A stretch of 64,000 nt of DNA from CAWUKT01 sp964352215 (GTDB lineage Bacteria > Bacteroidota > Bacteroidia > J057 > JADKCL01). Numbering within the stretch: the first letter of the stretch is position 1; each line of letters starts with the position of its first letter. Where the stretch lies: NCBI GenBank assembly GCA_964352215.1, contig CAYGRE010000007.1:1-64000 (forward strand). The letters run 5' to 3'. A program made the translations under genes and the position numbers. The notes beneath the pieces are model-generated. The model searched no databases, had not been told where the DNA came from, and saw nothing but the letters and a program-made list of their open reading frames with translations. This document shows positions 34,637 through 42,666 of the stretch, in pieces.

Positions 34637-34772
34637 ATAAGGCGTGAACGTTAAAGAGGAAGGCTTACTCATATTTGACACCAGAATCGACGATACAGTT
34701 TGGGCATAATTGTATGTTGTTGTACTTTGTACATTAATATAGGGCATGTCCCTTTCATTAGTTTCAGCAGGT

Positions 34773-35765
34773 ATGGCAAAATTCAATGTAGCGGTCCTCG
34801 GACCCATTCCACGTGACCATATAACTACCCACCATGGTGAGGTGATCGAAAAATATGGATGCGCAATGCATCCTGCGATTGGTCTTTCCAGATTGATCGG
34901 CGATGATGGATCCGTGAGTGTGGTGTCTCACCTCAGGAAGCAGGACGAGGGACCGGTGAAGGAGATCCTGGCGAATTATCCCAATATCCTTACCCAGTAC
35001 ATTACTTCGGATGCAGATCAGGGGGATGTCATCCGGCTCAGGTTCCTGGATCAAAACAACCGGCTCGAAAAGCAAACAGGATTCATGAATCCCATTCTCC
35101 CGGAAGATGTCAAGGATTTACTTCACTGCGATGTATTCGTATGTGTCCCCATCACCGATTATGAAGTTCCCCTGGAGACGATTAAATACATCAAGGAGAA
35201 CAGCGAGGGGGTGATCATCTTTGATGCGCATGGGCCTACCAATACGGTATCGATTGAAGGAGAACGCTTCCTGCGCTATTGGATGGACCGGGACCAATGG
35301 TTACCTTATATAGATGTCCTCAAAATGAACCTTGAGGAATCACATTGCTCCTGGTTCGAGGATGAACTCAATGGGGGAGAAACGTTGCCCTCGGACGATC
35401 CGATCGAAGACAACAGTGAAAGCCGACTGAATGCATTTGCTACCCATGTTCTCAACCGGGGAGTCAAGTCCCTGATTGTGACCTTGGACGCCCAGGGAAG
35501 TGCAGTATTCTTCAAAGAAGATGGAGAGATCAAGCAAAAGATTGTACCTGCAATATGGGTGGAGCATGTCATCGACACCACCGGATGTGGAGACTCTTTT
35601 GCCGGAGGGCTTGGATTCGGGCTGTTAGAAGACAAAACCGACTATATCCGAGCTGTCAAATACGCCAACTCCCTAGGTGCACAACGCACCCAGGGACGGA
35701 CATTTGAAGTCTTTAAGAATCGGGAAGAAACCGATGCCATGATCGCTGAACATTACGCAAATTGA
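34773..35765 (+). CDS. PfkB family carbohydrate kinase
   Basis: A 330-residue sugar or nucleoside kinase of the ribokinase/PfkB family. The N-terminal beta-sheet starts KFNVAVLGPIPRDH. The C-terminal signature DTTGCGDSFAGGLGFGL contains the anion hole and catalytic Asp near residue 275, and KSLIVTLDAQGSAVFF is the preceding strand. ATG 34773 is chosen because the preceding 9 residues lie outside the fold; an in-frame ATG lies at 34746. Its stop overlaps the mutarotase ATG by one base (TGATG), so both work in sugar metabolism, probably on one substrate. Confidence 0.85.
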   Translation: MAKFNVAVLGPIPRDHITTHHGEVIEKYGCAMHPAIGLSRLIGDDGSVSVVSHLRKQDEGPVKEILANYPNILTQYITSDADQGDVIRLRFLDQNNRLEKQTGFMNPILPEDVKDLLHCDVFVCVPITDYEVPLETIKYIKENSEGVIIFDAHGPTNTVSIEGERFLRYWMDRDQWLPYIDVLKMNLEESHCSWFEDELNGGETLPSDDPIEDNSESRLNAFATHVLNRGVKSLIVTLDAQGSAVFFKEDGEIKQKIVPAIWVEHVIDTTGCGDSFAGGLGFGLLEDKTDYIRAVKYANSLGAQRTQGRTFEVFKNREETDAMIAEHYAN

Positions 35766-36832
35766 TGGCGGCTCCAGAAGAAACAGCTGGCATTCGGTCA
35801 TCTGAATTTGACAAGACAATTGAGGGCAAACAGGTACAACTCTTTACCCTTCGGAATTCCCACGGATTGGTATGTCAAATTACCAACTACGGGGCAAGGG
35901 TGGTCAGTCTCTATACCCCCGACCGAAACGGGGATCTTACCGATATTGTGCTCGGTTATCCTTCTCTGGAAGGTTATGTCAATTCTCCGGAGATGTATTT
36001 TGGTGCAACCATCGGCAGGTTTTCCAATCGGATTGCGAAGGGCCGGTTCAAATTGGGGGACAAGGAATACCAGCTTGCCTGCAACGATGGGGCCAATCAC
36101 ATTCATGGAGGAAACAAAGGGTTCAACCGCAAGGTCTGGGAAGTGGGATCAATTTCTGAAGCTGAACTGGAATTGAATTATTTGGCGGTTGACGGGGAAG
36201 AAGGCTATCCTGGAAATCTACACGTGAAGGTCGTTTATACGCTGAATGAGGAAAATGAATTGCAGATTTCCTACACTGCTACCACAGATCAAGCTACTCC
36301 CATCAATCTCACCAACCATTCCTATTTTAACCTGAAAGGGGCAGGAGAAGGCTTGATTACCGATCATGTGCTTTGGATTAACGCCGATCACTATACACCT
36401 TTGGGAAAGGGCCTGATCCCCAATGGCAATATTGACAGTGTCGCAAACACCCCTTTTGATTTCCGCAAACCCATCCCCATCTCGAAACGAATAGATTTGA
36501 AAGACGATCAAATCAAAATGGGAAGCGGCTTCGACCACAACTTTATCACCAATGGAAAAGGACTCAGACTTGCTGCCAGGATGGAGGAACCAAAATCTGG
36601 CCGGACGATGGAAGTGCTGACAACCGAACCCGGAATGCAGTTTTACAGCGGAAACTTTCTGGATGGATCAGTCATAGGTAAGAAAGAGCGAACCTACCCC
36701 TTTCGATCTGCATTCTGCTTTGAAACCCAACAGTTTCCCGACAACCTGAACCAAGCCCATTTCCCAAAAAGTATCCTTCACGTAGGAGAGACCTGGCGCT
36801 CTACTACCATCTACCGATTGGGAATATCCTGA
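35765..36832 (+). CDS. galM: aldose 1-epimerase (mutarotase)
   Basis: A 355-residue GalM-type enzyme interconverting alpha and beta anomers of a hexose. Motifs: YGARVVSLYTPDRNGDLTDI, ATIGRFSNRIAKGRF, ANHIHGGNKGFNRKVWE, the catalytic His region PINLTNHSYFNLKG, SGFDHNFITN and the catalytic Glu region TTEPGMQFYSGN. No signal peptide, so cytoplasmic. ATG 35765 is used; the TTG three bases upstream is less likely. Coupled to the PfkB kinase gene. Confidence 0.92.
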   Translation: MAAPEETAGIRSSEFDKTIEGKQVQLFTLRNSHGLVCQITNYGARVVSLYTPDRNGDLTDIVLGYPSLEGYVNSPEMYFGATIGRFSNRIAKGRFKLGDKEYQLACNDGANHIHGGNKGFNRKVWEVGSISEAELELNYLAVDGEEGYPGNLHVKVVYTLNEENELQISYTATTDQATPINLTNHSYFNLKGAGEGLITDHVLWINADHYTPLGKGLIPNGNIDSVANTPFDFRKPIPISKRIDLKDDQIKMGSGFDHNFITNGKGLRLAARMEEPKSGRTMEVLTTEPGMQFYSGNFLDGSVIGKKERTYPFRSAFCFETQQFPDNLNQAHFPKSILHVGETWRSTTIYRLGIS

Positions 36833-36897
36833 CCTTCAAAAAGCCCCTCAGGAATCTGGAAATGACGAAAACCTAATTGAGTCCCCTTTGAGGAGAG

Positions 36898-37755
36898 TCA
36901 ACCACTGACACTTTGATTTTGTGAAATCACAACCCGGTGTGGATAAGGAATTTCAATTCCTTCCTCAGCAAAACGCTTCAGAATAGCCTCATTGGCATCG
37001 GTGAAGATGTCCCAGGTATCGCCAAAAGTCAATCCCCAGGCGTTCGCCTTCAACTGCACTGAATATTCACCCAAGGCAACCAAGCGAACGTCAACAATAG
37101 GAGCATCGGCAGCGATCTGCTCCTCGTTCCGGTTGTCAATGCACTTGGGGTGGGCCTCGATGACCTCCCGGATAATGCGCTTCGCTTTGTCAATATCTGC
37201 ATTGTAAGCCACGCTGAAATCAAGCTGTCGCATCGCCTTTGCATCGATAATCGTAAAGTTGATCACGGTCGCATCGCTGATGATTGAGTTGGGGACAATG
37301 ATGCGCTGGTTCAGCAGGTTCCGGATTACGGTATGGCGAAGGGTGATATCCTCAACTACGCAACGCTGATCCGTTCCGATCTGAAGGAGGTCACCGTATC
37401 GGAAGGGTTTGAATATGACGATAAATATGCCACTAACAATATTTGAGAAAGCTGCCTGAGAAGCAAATCCAACAATAGCTGCAATGATACCTGCACTGGC
37501 GAAAATTGAAACCGCGATGGCTTCTCCCCCCGGCAACCGGTAAAGGATTAGCACCAGGGCCAGAACGAAGATGACCGCAGAAAGAGAGTTCTTGATGAAC
37601 TTGAATTTGGTCGGATCAATCCCGGTAGCATCCTGTCGACTGTTGATAAACCTGCTGATCAACATCCGCATGACCCGAACAGAAATAACCGCAACGGCGG
37701 TCACGATGAGGATGTAAATGATCAGTTCCTGCTGTTTTAGAATATAGTCCCACAT
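36898..37755 (-). CDS. MscS-family mechanosensitive channel
   Basis: A 285-residue small-conductance channel. Three N-terminal membrane helices (IIYILIVTAVAVISVRVMRM, LSAVIFVLALVLILYRL, and the pore helix region IIAAIVGFASQAAFSNIVSG), then the beta domain (FRYGDLLQIG, RQLDFSVAYNADIDKAKRII) and the alpha/beta domain ending GIEIPYPHRVV. Releases solutes on hypo-osmotic shock. It converges on the mutarotase gene with a 65-nt gap. Confidence 0.9.
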   Translation of the reverse strand: MWDYILKQQELIIYILIVTAVAVISVRVMRMLISRFINSRQDATGIDPTKFKFIKNSLSAVIFVLALVLILYRLPGGEAIAVSIFASAGIIAAIVGFASQAAFSNIVSGIFIVIFKPFRYGDLLQIGTDQRCVVEDITLRHTVIRNLLNQRIIVPNSIISDATVINFTIIDAKAMRQLDFSVAYNADIDKAKRIIREVIEAHPKCIDNRNEEQIAADAPIVDVRLVALGEYSVQLKANAWGLTFGDTWDIFTDANEAILKRFAEEGIEIPYPHRVVISQNQSVSG

Positions 37756-37808
37756 AAAAAGTAGATTTTAGTCTTTGAAGTCAGAAGAACATATATAAGG
37801 GAAATTAA

Positions 37809-38513
37809 TTAGCGGAGCATAGTTTTGAAATAAGCCGGGACCACGGTGGAAAAGTTCATTCGCTCTTTGGTCACCGGGTGATTGAAGGCAATAGAAGTTG
37901 CATGGAGGGCAAGTCGTTTGACTCCCTTTTCCCGGACCCCATACATGCGGTCACCCACCACAGCATGGCCCATCTCAGAAAAGTGTACCCGAATCTGATG
38001 CTTCCTCCCCGTCTCCAATCTGATCTCCAGTAAACTGTACTTTTGCGATTCCCGAACCACCCTGTAACCGGTTTTTGAAAGTCTCCCTTTTGCAGGATCA
38101 TTTACAGAATAGACCCGGTGCGCTTGGTTCTCGTCCAGGTAAGAAGTGATCTCACCTTCTTTTACCGCCAGTATCCCCTGTACTACCGCCGTGTAGGTCT
38201 TGTCAAAATTCTCCCATTCATCTTGCAGGTAGCGCTTGGCAGCCTCGTTTTTCGCAAAAATCAGCACCCCCGAAGTATCCCGGTCCAGCCGATGCACAAT
38301 GAAAATGCGCTTCTTTGATTTCGGATTTCCCTTCTTGACATAGTCCGTCAACAGGTAGTAGGCGGTTCTTTCCTTTTCCCGTCCCGTGCCCATCGTCAGC
38401 AATCCCTCGACCTTATTGACCACAAGGATGTCGTGGTCTTCATAAAGGAATTCCAATCCCTTGGGTTGGTGCTTTTTAGGAGGCCTCTTGAAAGTAGGTC
38501 TTTTGTCCTGCAT
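37809..38513 (-). CDS. RluA-family pseudouridine synthase
   Basis: A 234-residue enzyme isomerising uridine in rRNA or tRNA. The catalytic motif is IVHRLDRDTSGVLIFAK, with Asp in HRLDRDTSG. Other family segments: ILVVNKVEGLLTMGTG, SLLEIRLETGRKHQIRVHF and GHAVVGDRMYG. No S4 domain, and the basic N-terminus is short. It lies downstream of the VOC gene start on the opposite strand (divergent, 71 nt). The target base cannot be named. Confidence 0.9.
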   Translation of the reverse strand: MQDKRPTFKRPPKKHQPKGLEFLYEDHDILVVNKVEGLLTMGTGREKERTAYYLLTDYVKKGNPKSKKRIFIVHRLDRDTSGVLIFAKNEAAKRYLQDEWENFDKTYTAVVQGILAVKEGEITSYLDENQAHRVYSVNDPAKGRLSKTGYRVVRESQKYSLLEIRLETGRKHQIRVHFSEMGHAVVGDRMYGVREKGVKRLALHATSIAFNHPVTKERMNFSTVVPAYFKTMLR

Positions 38514-38584
38514 AGGATTCGATATTTCCCAATAAACATTATATTCAAGTAAGTACAGCGATAGAATAAAAATAATTAACCACT

Positions 38585-38956
38585 ATGCAACTAGGAGCAT
38601 TTTCAGTAAGCCTGGCCGTTAAAGATCTCCAGGTCTCGAAGTCATTTTATGAAAGCATTGGCTTTTCAGTCTTTGCCGGCAACCCCGAGCACAATTACCT
38701 TATTATGAAAAATGGGGAGCATATCATTGGCTTGTTCCAGGGGATGTTTGAGCAAAATATCCTGACTTTCAATCCGGGTTGGGACCAAAGCGCAAATACC
38801 CTGGATTCCTTTACGGATGTACGGGAACTCCAGCGACATTTCAAGGAAAAAGGTTTAAAACTGGAAACGGAGGCGGATGAGACCAGCCAGGGTCCGGCTA
38901 GTATTACCCTGATGGATCCGGATGGGAATACGATCCTGATTGACCAGCATGTCTGA
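38585..38956 (+). CDS. VOC (glyoxalase/bleomycin-resistance fold) protein
   Basis: A 123-residue single vicinal-oxygen-chelate domain pair: GAFSVSLAVKDLQVSKSFYE, IGFSVFAGNPEHNYLIMKNG, HIIGLFQGMFEQNI and the closing ITLMDPDGNTILIDQHV. Metal ligands are only partly recognisable, so the activity is open (lyase, dioxygenase or resistance protein). The last 15 codons are repeated downstream in another frame. Confidence 0.8.
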   Translation: MQLGAFSVSLAVKDLQVSKSFYESIGFSVFAGNPEHNYLIMKNGEHIIGLFQGMFEQNILTFNPGWDQSANTLDSFTDVRELQRHFKEKGLKLETEADETSQGPASITLMDPDGNTILIDQHV

Positions 38957-39040
38957 TGGATCCGGATGACCTTTCGATCCTGATTGACCAGCATGTTTAG
39001 TTGAGCCGGGTGGCGATTCCATCCTGAATTGACCCATTCT
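38909..39040 (+). repeat. frame-shifted 3' echo of the VOC gene, 44-nt unit
   Basis: Copy 1 (38909-38952) covers the end of the gene; copy 2 (38953-38996) repeats it with 39 of 44 bases identical, all differences lying in a 6-base core. Read in its own frame copy 2 encodes MDPDDLSILIDQHV-stop against MDPDGNTILIDQHV-stop in the gene; the stop changes from TGA (38954-38956) to TAG (38998-39000) and Val from GTC to GTT. Copy 3 (38997-39040) is degenerate but keeps ATCCTGAATTGACC. Confidence 0.9.
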
Positions 39041-39072
39041 GACCAAAATCGAAGGAAATCCTGAATTAAATC

Positions 39073-39102
39073 TTGTAGCTCTCCCCAAATCCCATATCTT
39101 TG
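39073..39102 (+). promoter_or_regulatory. two-box promoter of the his operon
   Basis: TTG at 39073-39075, 19 nt, TATCTTTG at 39095-39102. Standard Bacteroidota -33/-7 spacing. Transcription would begin near 39108, about 11 nt before the leader-peptide ATG. Confidence 0.75.
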
Positions 39103-39118
39103 GTTCAACAAAACAAGA

Positions 39119-39193
39119 ATGTACAATCAGCATCATCATCACCATCATTTTCAGTCACCCCTCCGGGTCGATGATAGGTGTTCTTGTTGCTAA
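39119..39193 (+). CDS. hisL: his operon leader peptide
   Basis: A 24-codon frame starting MYNQ, then six consecutive His codons (39131-39148: five CAT, one CAC), then FQSPLRVDDRCSCC and TAA. It lies between the operon promoter and a terminator hairpin just before hisG. A run of codons for the product amino acid is the hallmark of attenuation, as in enterobacterial hisL. Stalling at His codons when charged tRNA-His is scarce would favour readthrough. It is not similar in sequence to known hisL, but the position and composition are strong support. Confidence 0.85.
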   Translation: MYNQHHHHHHFQSPLRVDDRCSCC

Positions 39194-39221
39194 CTGATTC
39201 AATACAGTAAAATAAAAACAA

Positions 39222-39250
39222 GGGTCTGCCGAACATCGGCAGGCCTTTTT
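39222..39250 (+). terminator. his attenuator terminator
   Basis: GGTCTGCCG-AACAT-CGGCAGGCC stem followed by TTTTT, ending 16 nt before the hisG ATG. Upstream CTTGTT (39183-39188) could pair with AACAAG (39217-39222) next to the terminator's left arm, a candidate component of an alternative fold. Confidence 0.85.
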
Positions 39251-39266
39251 GCATTAATACAAGATC

Positions 39267-40127
39267 ATGGACAGTATACTGCGCATAGCAATTCAGAAAA
39301 AGGGCCGGCTTTTTGACAAGTCGATCGGCCTGCTCCGGGAATGCGGGATCAATCTCCCCACCGGTTCGGGCAAACTTATGGCTACCGCCACCAACTTCCC
39401 TTTGGAGGTACTCTTCCTCCGGGACGATGACATCCCCAAGTATGTCGCCGAATCCGTCGCGGACATCGGCATCGCCGGGGAAAATGTGATCCTCGAAAAA
39501 GGCCATTCGGTTCAGGCGGTTGACCATCTTGGTTTTGGCAAATGCCGCATGTCCCTCGCCATTCCAAGAGAAGATGAATACACCGGTCTGGGATTCTTTG
39601 AAGGCAAGCAGATTGCGACCTCCTATCCATTGATACTCTCAGAATTCCTGCGGGAACGAGGGGTAAACTCTGAAATCGAAGAAATATCCGGATCGGTTGA
39701 AGTCGCTCCTGGCATTGGGCTGGCGGCTGGCATCCTGGACATTGTCAGTACGGGCAGTACCCTCAGATCCAATGGCCTGAAGGAGGTCGAAACCGTATTG
39801 AAATCCCAGGCAGTTCTGGTGGCAACCCCGGGACTGAATGGCGGAAAAGCCGAAATTCTGGAGAAACTGTTGTTTAGGATCAAGGCAGTCCGAAATGCAC
39901 AGAAAAACAAATACATCCTCCTCAATGCTCCGGACGATCAAATCCCCGCGATCAAAGCATTGATTCCCGGGATGAAATCCCCCACAGTTTTGCCACTGGC
40001 GGAAGAGGGATGGAGCTCCCTGCACAGCGTCGTCCCAGAAGATACTTTCTGGGAAGTGATCGATGAACTGAGGGTCCTTGGTGCACAAGGAATTCTGGTA
40101 GTACCGATTGAAAAAATGGTAGTATGA
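39267..40127 (+). CDS. hisG: ATP phosphoribosyltransferase, long form
   Basis: First enzyme of histidine biosynthesis: ATP plus PRPP gives phosphoribosyl-ATP. 286 residues, long HisG with the C-terminal ACT-like regulatory domain (about 210-286), so HisZ is not needed. Motifs: RIAIQKKGRLFDKSIGLLRE, DIGIAGENVI, ISGSVEVAPGIGLAAGILDI and VSTGSTLRSNGL (PRPP loop). Feedback inhibition by histidine is expected. Stop overlaps the hisD start by 4 nt. Confidence 0.95.
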   Translation: MDSILRIAIQKKGRLFDKSIGLLRECGINLPTGSGKLMATATNFPLEVLFLRDDDIPKYVAESVADIGIAGENVILEKGHSVQAVDHLGFGKCRMSLAIPREDEYTGLGFFEGKQIATSYPLILSEFLRERGVNSEIEEISGSVEVAPGIGLAAGILDIVSTGSTLRSNGLKEVETVLKSQAVLVATPGLNGGKAEILEKLLFRIKAVRNAQKNKYILLNAPDDQIPAIKALIPGMKSPTVLPLAEEGWSSLHSVVPEDTFWEVIDELRVLGAQGILVVPIEKMVV

Positions 40128-41401
40128 AAACGAGTAAATATCCAAAGCAAGACAGTTGGTCCGAGTTGTCTAAACGGCCGGTCCTGGAAGCAGCCAATCT
40201 CGAACCGTTGGTCCGTGGTATCATGGAACTGGTCCGCAAGGAAGGGGACAAAGCTTTGCTGGAATTGACCCGCAAATACGATTGTCCATCCGCGACGGAT
40301 TTAGCCGTCCCAACTGCTATCGAAGAATCCAGCTTGCCGGCTGATCTGGTCAAAGCGATCAAGCGGGCCAAGCAGAATATAGAGGCATTTCACGGAAAGC
40401 AGTGGGAGCCAACCGAGGAAGTTGAAACCTCTCCGGGTGTGGTCTGCTGGCGAAAGAGTGTGCCCATTGAACGGGTAGGGCTTTACATCCCCGGAGGAAC
40501 CGCACCGCTGTTCTCCACCTTGTTGATGTTGGCCGTCCCCGCCCGCATCGCGGGCTGCCGCGAATTGGTAATCTGCAGCCCGCTCAACCGAGCCGGCGAG
40601 ATCCACCCCGCCATCCGCTTCACCGCTCAACTCCTTGGCATCGACACCATCTATGGCGTCGGCGGCGCCCAGGCCGTAGCTGCCATGACCTTCGGAACCG
40701 ACACCGTTCCCCAAGTCGACAAAATCTTTGGCCCCGGCAACCAATATGTTACCCAGGGCAAGATGGAAGCCATGAACCACGGAGTGGCGATCGACCTGCC
40801 CGCAGGACCCAGCGAAGTCCTCGTCATCGCAGATGCAACCGCGAACCCCGTCTTTCTGGCTGCGGACCTCCTCTCACAGGCCGAGCACGGCATGGACAGC
40901 CAGGTGGTCCTGGTGTGTACAGATGAGGAAGTCCTGAACCAGACCCTCACCGAAATCGAATCCCAAACCACCCAGCTCTCCCGCGGAGAAATGATCCGCG
41001 CCTCCCTCGCCAACAGTGCGGCCATCCTGCTCAAGGACCTGGACGAAGCTATCTCCTTCAGCAATGTCTACGCCCCCGAGCACCTCATCCTTGCAGTTGG
41101 CCAGCCCCGCTCCCTCGGAGCCAAAGTCACCAATGCGGGGTCTGTATTCCTGGGGCATTACACCCCGGAAAGTGCCGGAGATTATGCCTCAGGCACCAAC
41201 CATACCCTCCCCACCAATGGCTATGCCCGCAATTACAGCGGCGTCTCCCTGGACAGCTTCCTCAAGAAGATCACCTTCCAGGAGATCAGCCCCGCAGGAA
41301 TTCTGGACCTCGGCCCGGACATCGAAGTCATGGCCGCACACGAAGACCTGGATGCACACAAGAATGCAGTAACCGTGCGGATTCAATCCTTGAAACCATG
41401 A
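40124..41401 (+). CDS. hisD: histidinol dehydrogenase
   Basis: Last enzyme of the pathway: two-step NAD-dependent oxidation of histidinol to histidine, zinc-dependent. 425 residues, normal length. Motifs: ERVGLYIPGGTAPLFSTLLM, VGGAQAVAAMTFGT, KIFGPGNQYVTQGK, DLPAGPSEVLVIADATANP, DLLSQAEHGMDSQ (Zn-ligand His) and YAPEHLIL (catalytic Glu-His). Overlaps hisG and hisC by 4 nt each. The centre of the gene is visibly more GC-rich than its ends. Confidence 0.95.
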   Translation: MKTSKYPKQDSWSELSKRPVLEAANLEPLVRGIMELVRKEGDKALLELTRKYDCPSATDLAVPTAIEESSLPADLVKAIKRAKQNIEAFHGKQWEPTEEVETSPGVVCWRKSVPIERVGLYIPGGTAPLFSTLLMLAVPARIAGCRELVICSPLNRAGEIHPAIRFTAQLLGIDTIYGVGGAQAVAAMTFGTDTVPQVDKIFGPGNQYVTQGKMEAMNHGVAIDLPAGPSEVLVIADATANPVFLAADLLSQAEHGMDSQVVLVCTDEEVLNQTLTEIESQTTQLSRGEMIRASLANSAAILLKDLDEAISFSNVYAPEHLILAVGQPRSLGAKVTNAGSVFLGHYTPESAGDYASGTNHTLPTNGYARNYSGVSLDSFLKKITFQEISPAGILDLGPDIEVMAAHEDLDAHKNAVTVRIQSLKP

Positions 41402-42588
41402 CCAAGCCCATGAAAAAAGCCATTGACATCCAGCAACTGGTGCGGGAGAACGTCCGAAAGCTGAAGCCCTACAGTTCCGCCAGGAGTGAATTCAAAGGGA
41501 AGGCCGATATATTTCTGGACGCCAATGAAAATCCCTATCCGAATACCCTGACCCTGAACCTGGCCGAGCAATCCGAGCAATCCGAGCAATCCGAACGATC
41601 CGAACAATCCGAGCAATCCAAGCAACCCAAACGATCCGAGCAACCAAAACAGGGGAAGCCATCGCCTTTAAACCGCTACCCGGACCCATTGCAGAAACGC
41701 TTGAAAGCAGCCATCGGCGAGAAACTTGTCATCGACCCCGGACAACTCTTCCTTGGCAACGGCAGCGACGAAGCCATCGACCTCCTGTTCCGAGCCTTCT
41801 GCGAACCGGGCCAGGACCGGGCTCTGATCTGTTCACCCACATACGGAATGTACCAGGTTTCAGCCGGGATCAACAACATCGAATTGGTAGATATCCCCCT
41901 GACCAATGACTTCCAGCCGGATATTCCATCTATCCGGAAAGCCATTGACCAATTTTCCCCCAAGCTCATCTTCCTGTGCTCCCCCAACAACCCCACCGGA
42001 AATGCCATGGAAAGGGCCGCAGTGGAGGACATCCTTCAATCAGCCAATGGACTCGTGGTTGTAGATGAAGCGTATGCAGATTTTGCCCCCGACAAAAGCT
42101 ATCTAAAAGATACCACCGAATGGCCCCACCTTGTCGTCCTGAAAACATTCAGCAAAGCCTGGGGTATGGCTGGTCTGAGACTGGGCATGGCGGTTGCCAA
42201 TCCGGAAATCATCGCGGTCATGAACAAGATCAAGCCGCCTTATAACCTGAGCAGCCTGGTTCAGGATGTCGCATTGGAAAAAGTCCTTGGCACCGACCCT
42301 CAGATTCAGATCGACGAAATCACCTCTGAACGGAACCGCCTGCAGGATGCCCTGGTCCAGATGGAAGGGGTATTGGAAGTATTTCCCAGCGACGCGAATT
42401 TCCTGTTGGTCCGTTTTGAAAAGGCCGGAGAAATATTCAACCAATTGCGCGATCTGGGAATCGTCATCCGCGACCGCCGGGCCTATGTGGACGACGCCTT
42501 GAGAATTACCGTCGGAACCCCCACAGAAAACCAGGCCCTCTTGTACCAGATCGAAACCATATTTTCCCGGAACATTAGCATCCATTGA
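41398..42588 (+). CDS. hisC: histidinol-phosphate aminotransferase with low-complexity insert
   Basis: PLP-dependent aminotransferase converting imidazole acetol phosphate to histidinol phosphate. 396 residues, about 35-40 longer than usual. Motifs: LDANENPYP, NRYPDP, NGSDEAIDLLFRAF, FLCSPNNPTGNAM, DEAYADFAP and the PLP-lysine region VVLKTFSKAWGMAGLRLG. Between LDANENPYP and NRYPDP an insert of about 30 residues made from E/K-Q-S/P tripeptides (9-nt DNA repeats) is present; it falls near the substrate entrance in a surface loop of the N-terminal arm. The last 17 nt are echoed downstream. Ends RNISIH. Confidence 0.93.
   Translation: MTKPMKKAIDIQQLVRENVRKLKPYSSARSEFKGKADIFLDANENPYPNTLTLNLAEQSEQSEQSERSEQSEQSKQPKRSEQPKQGKPSPLNRYPDPLQKRLKAAIGEKLVIDPGQLFLGNGSDEAIDLLFRAFCEPGQDRALICSPTYGMYQVSAGINNIELVDIPLTNDFQPDIPSIRKAIDQFSPKLIFLCSPNNPTGNAMERAAVEDILQSANGLVVVDEAYADFAPDKSYLKDTTEWPHLVVLKTFSKAWGMAGLRLGMAVANPEIIAVMNKIKPPYNLSSLVQDVALEKVLGTDPQIQIDEITSERNRLQDALVQMEGVLEVFPSDANFLLVRFEKAGEIFNQLRDLGIVIRDRRAYVDDALRITVGTPTENQALLYQIETIFSRNISIH
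41566..41646 (+). repeat. 9-nt repeats inside hisC
   Basis: Nine in-frame copies of GAGCAATCC and variants (GAACGATCC, AAGCAACCC), encoding EQS-type tripeptides. The insert is absent from standard HisC proteins. Confidence 0.9.
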
Positions 42589-42656
42589 ACATTAATATCC
42601 ACTGAGCATTAGCATCCACTGAACATTAATATCCACTGAGCATTAGCATCCACTGA
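42570..42656 (+). repeat. frame-shifted 3' echo of hisC, 17-nt unit, five copies
   Basis: The gene ends AAC ATT AGC ATC CAT TGA (NISIH-stop). Four more copies follow, alternating AAC ATT AAT ATC CAC TGA (NINIH-stop) and AGC ATT AGC ATC CAC TGA (SISIH-stop). Each overlaps the previous stop by one A, so each is in the next -1 frame. The TGA triplets lie at 42586, 42603, 42620, 42637 and 42654. All three frames terminate with the same type of peptide. The array fills the hisC-hisB gap. Confidence 0.95.
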
Positions 42657-42666
42657 ACCCCGCGAC

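Noticed and set aside
34600..34772. TAnnTTTG promoter before the PfkB gene
   Set aside because: TTGTACTTTGTAC is near but lacks the required spacing between TA and TTTG.
39119..39193. Vector contamination by a His-tag sequence
   Set aside because: The His6 run lies between a native promoter and a terminator directly ahead of a his operon, and the flanks continue as chromosomal sequence.
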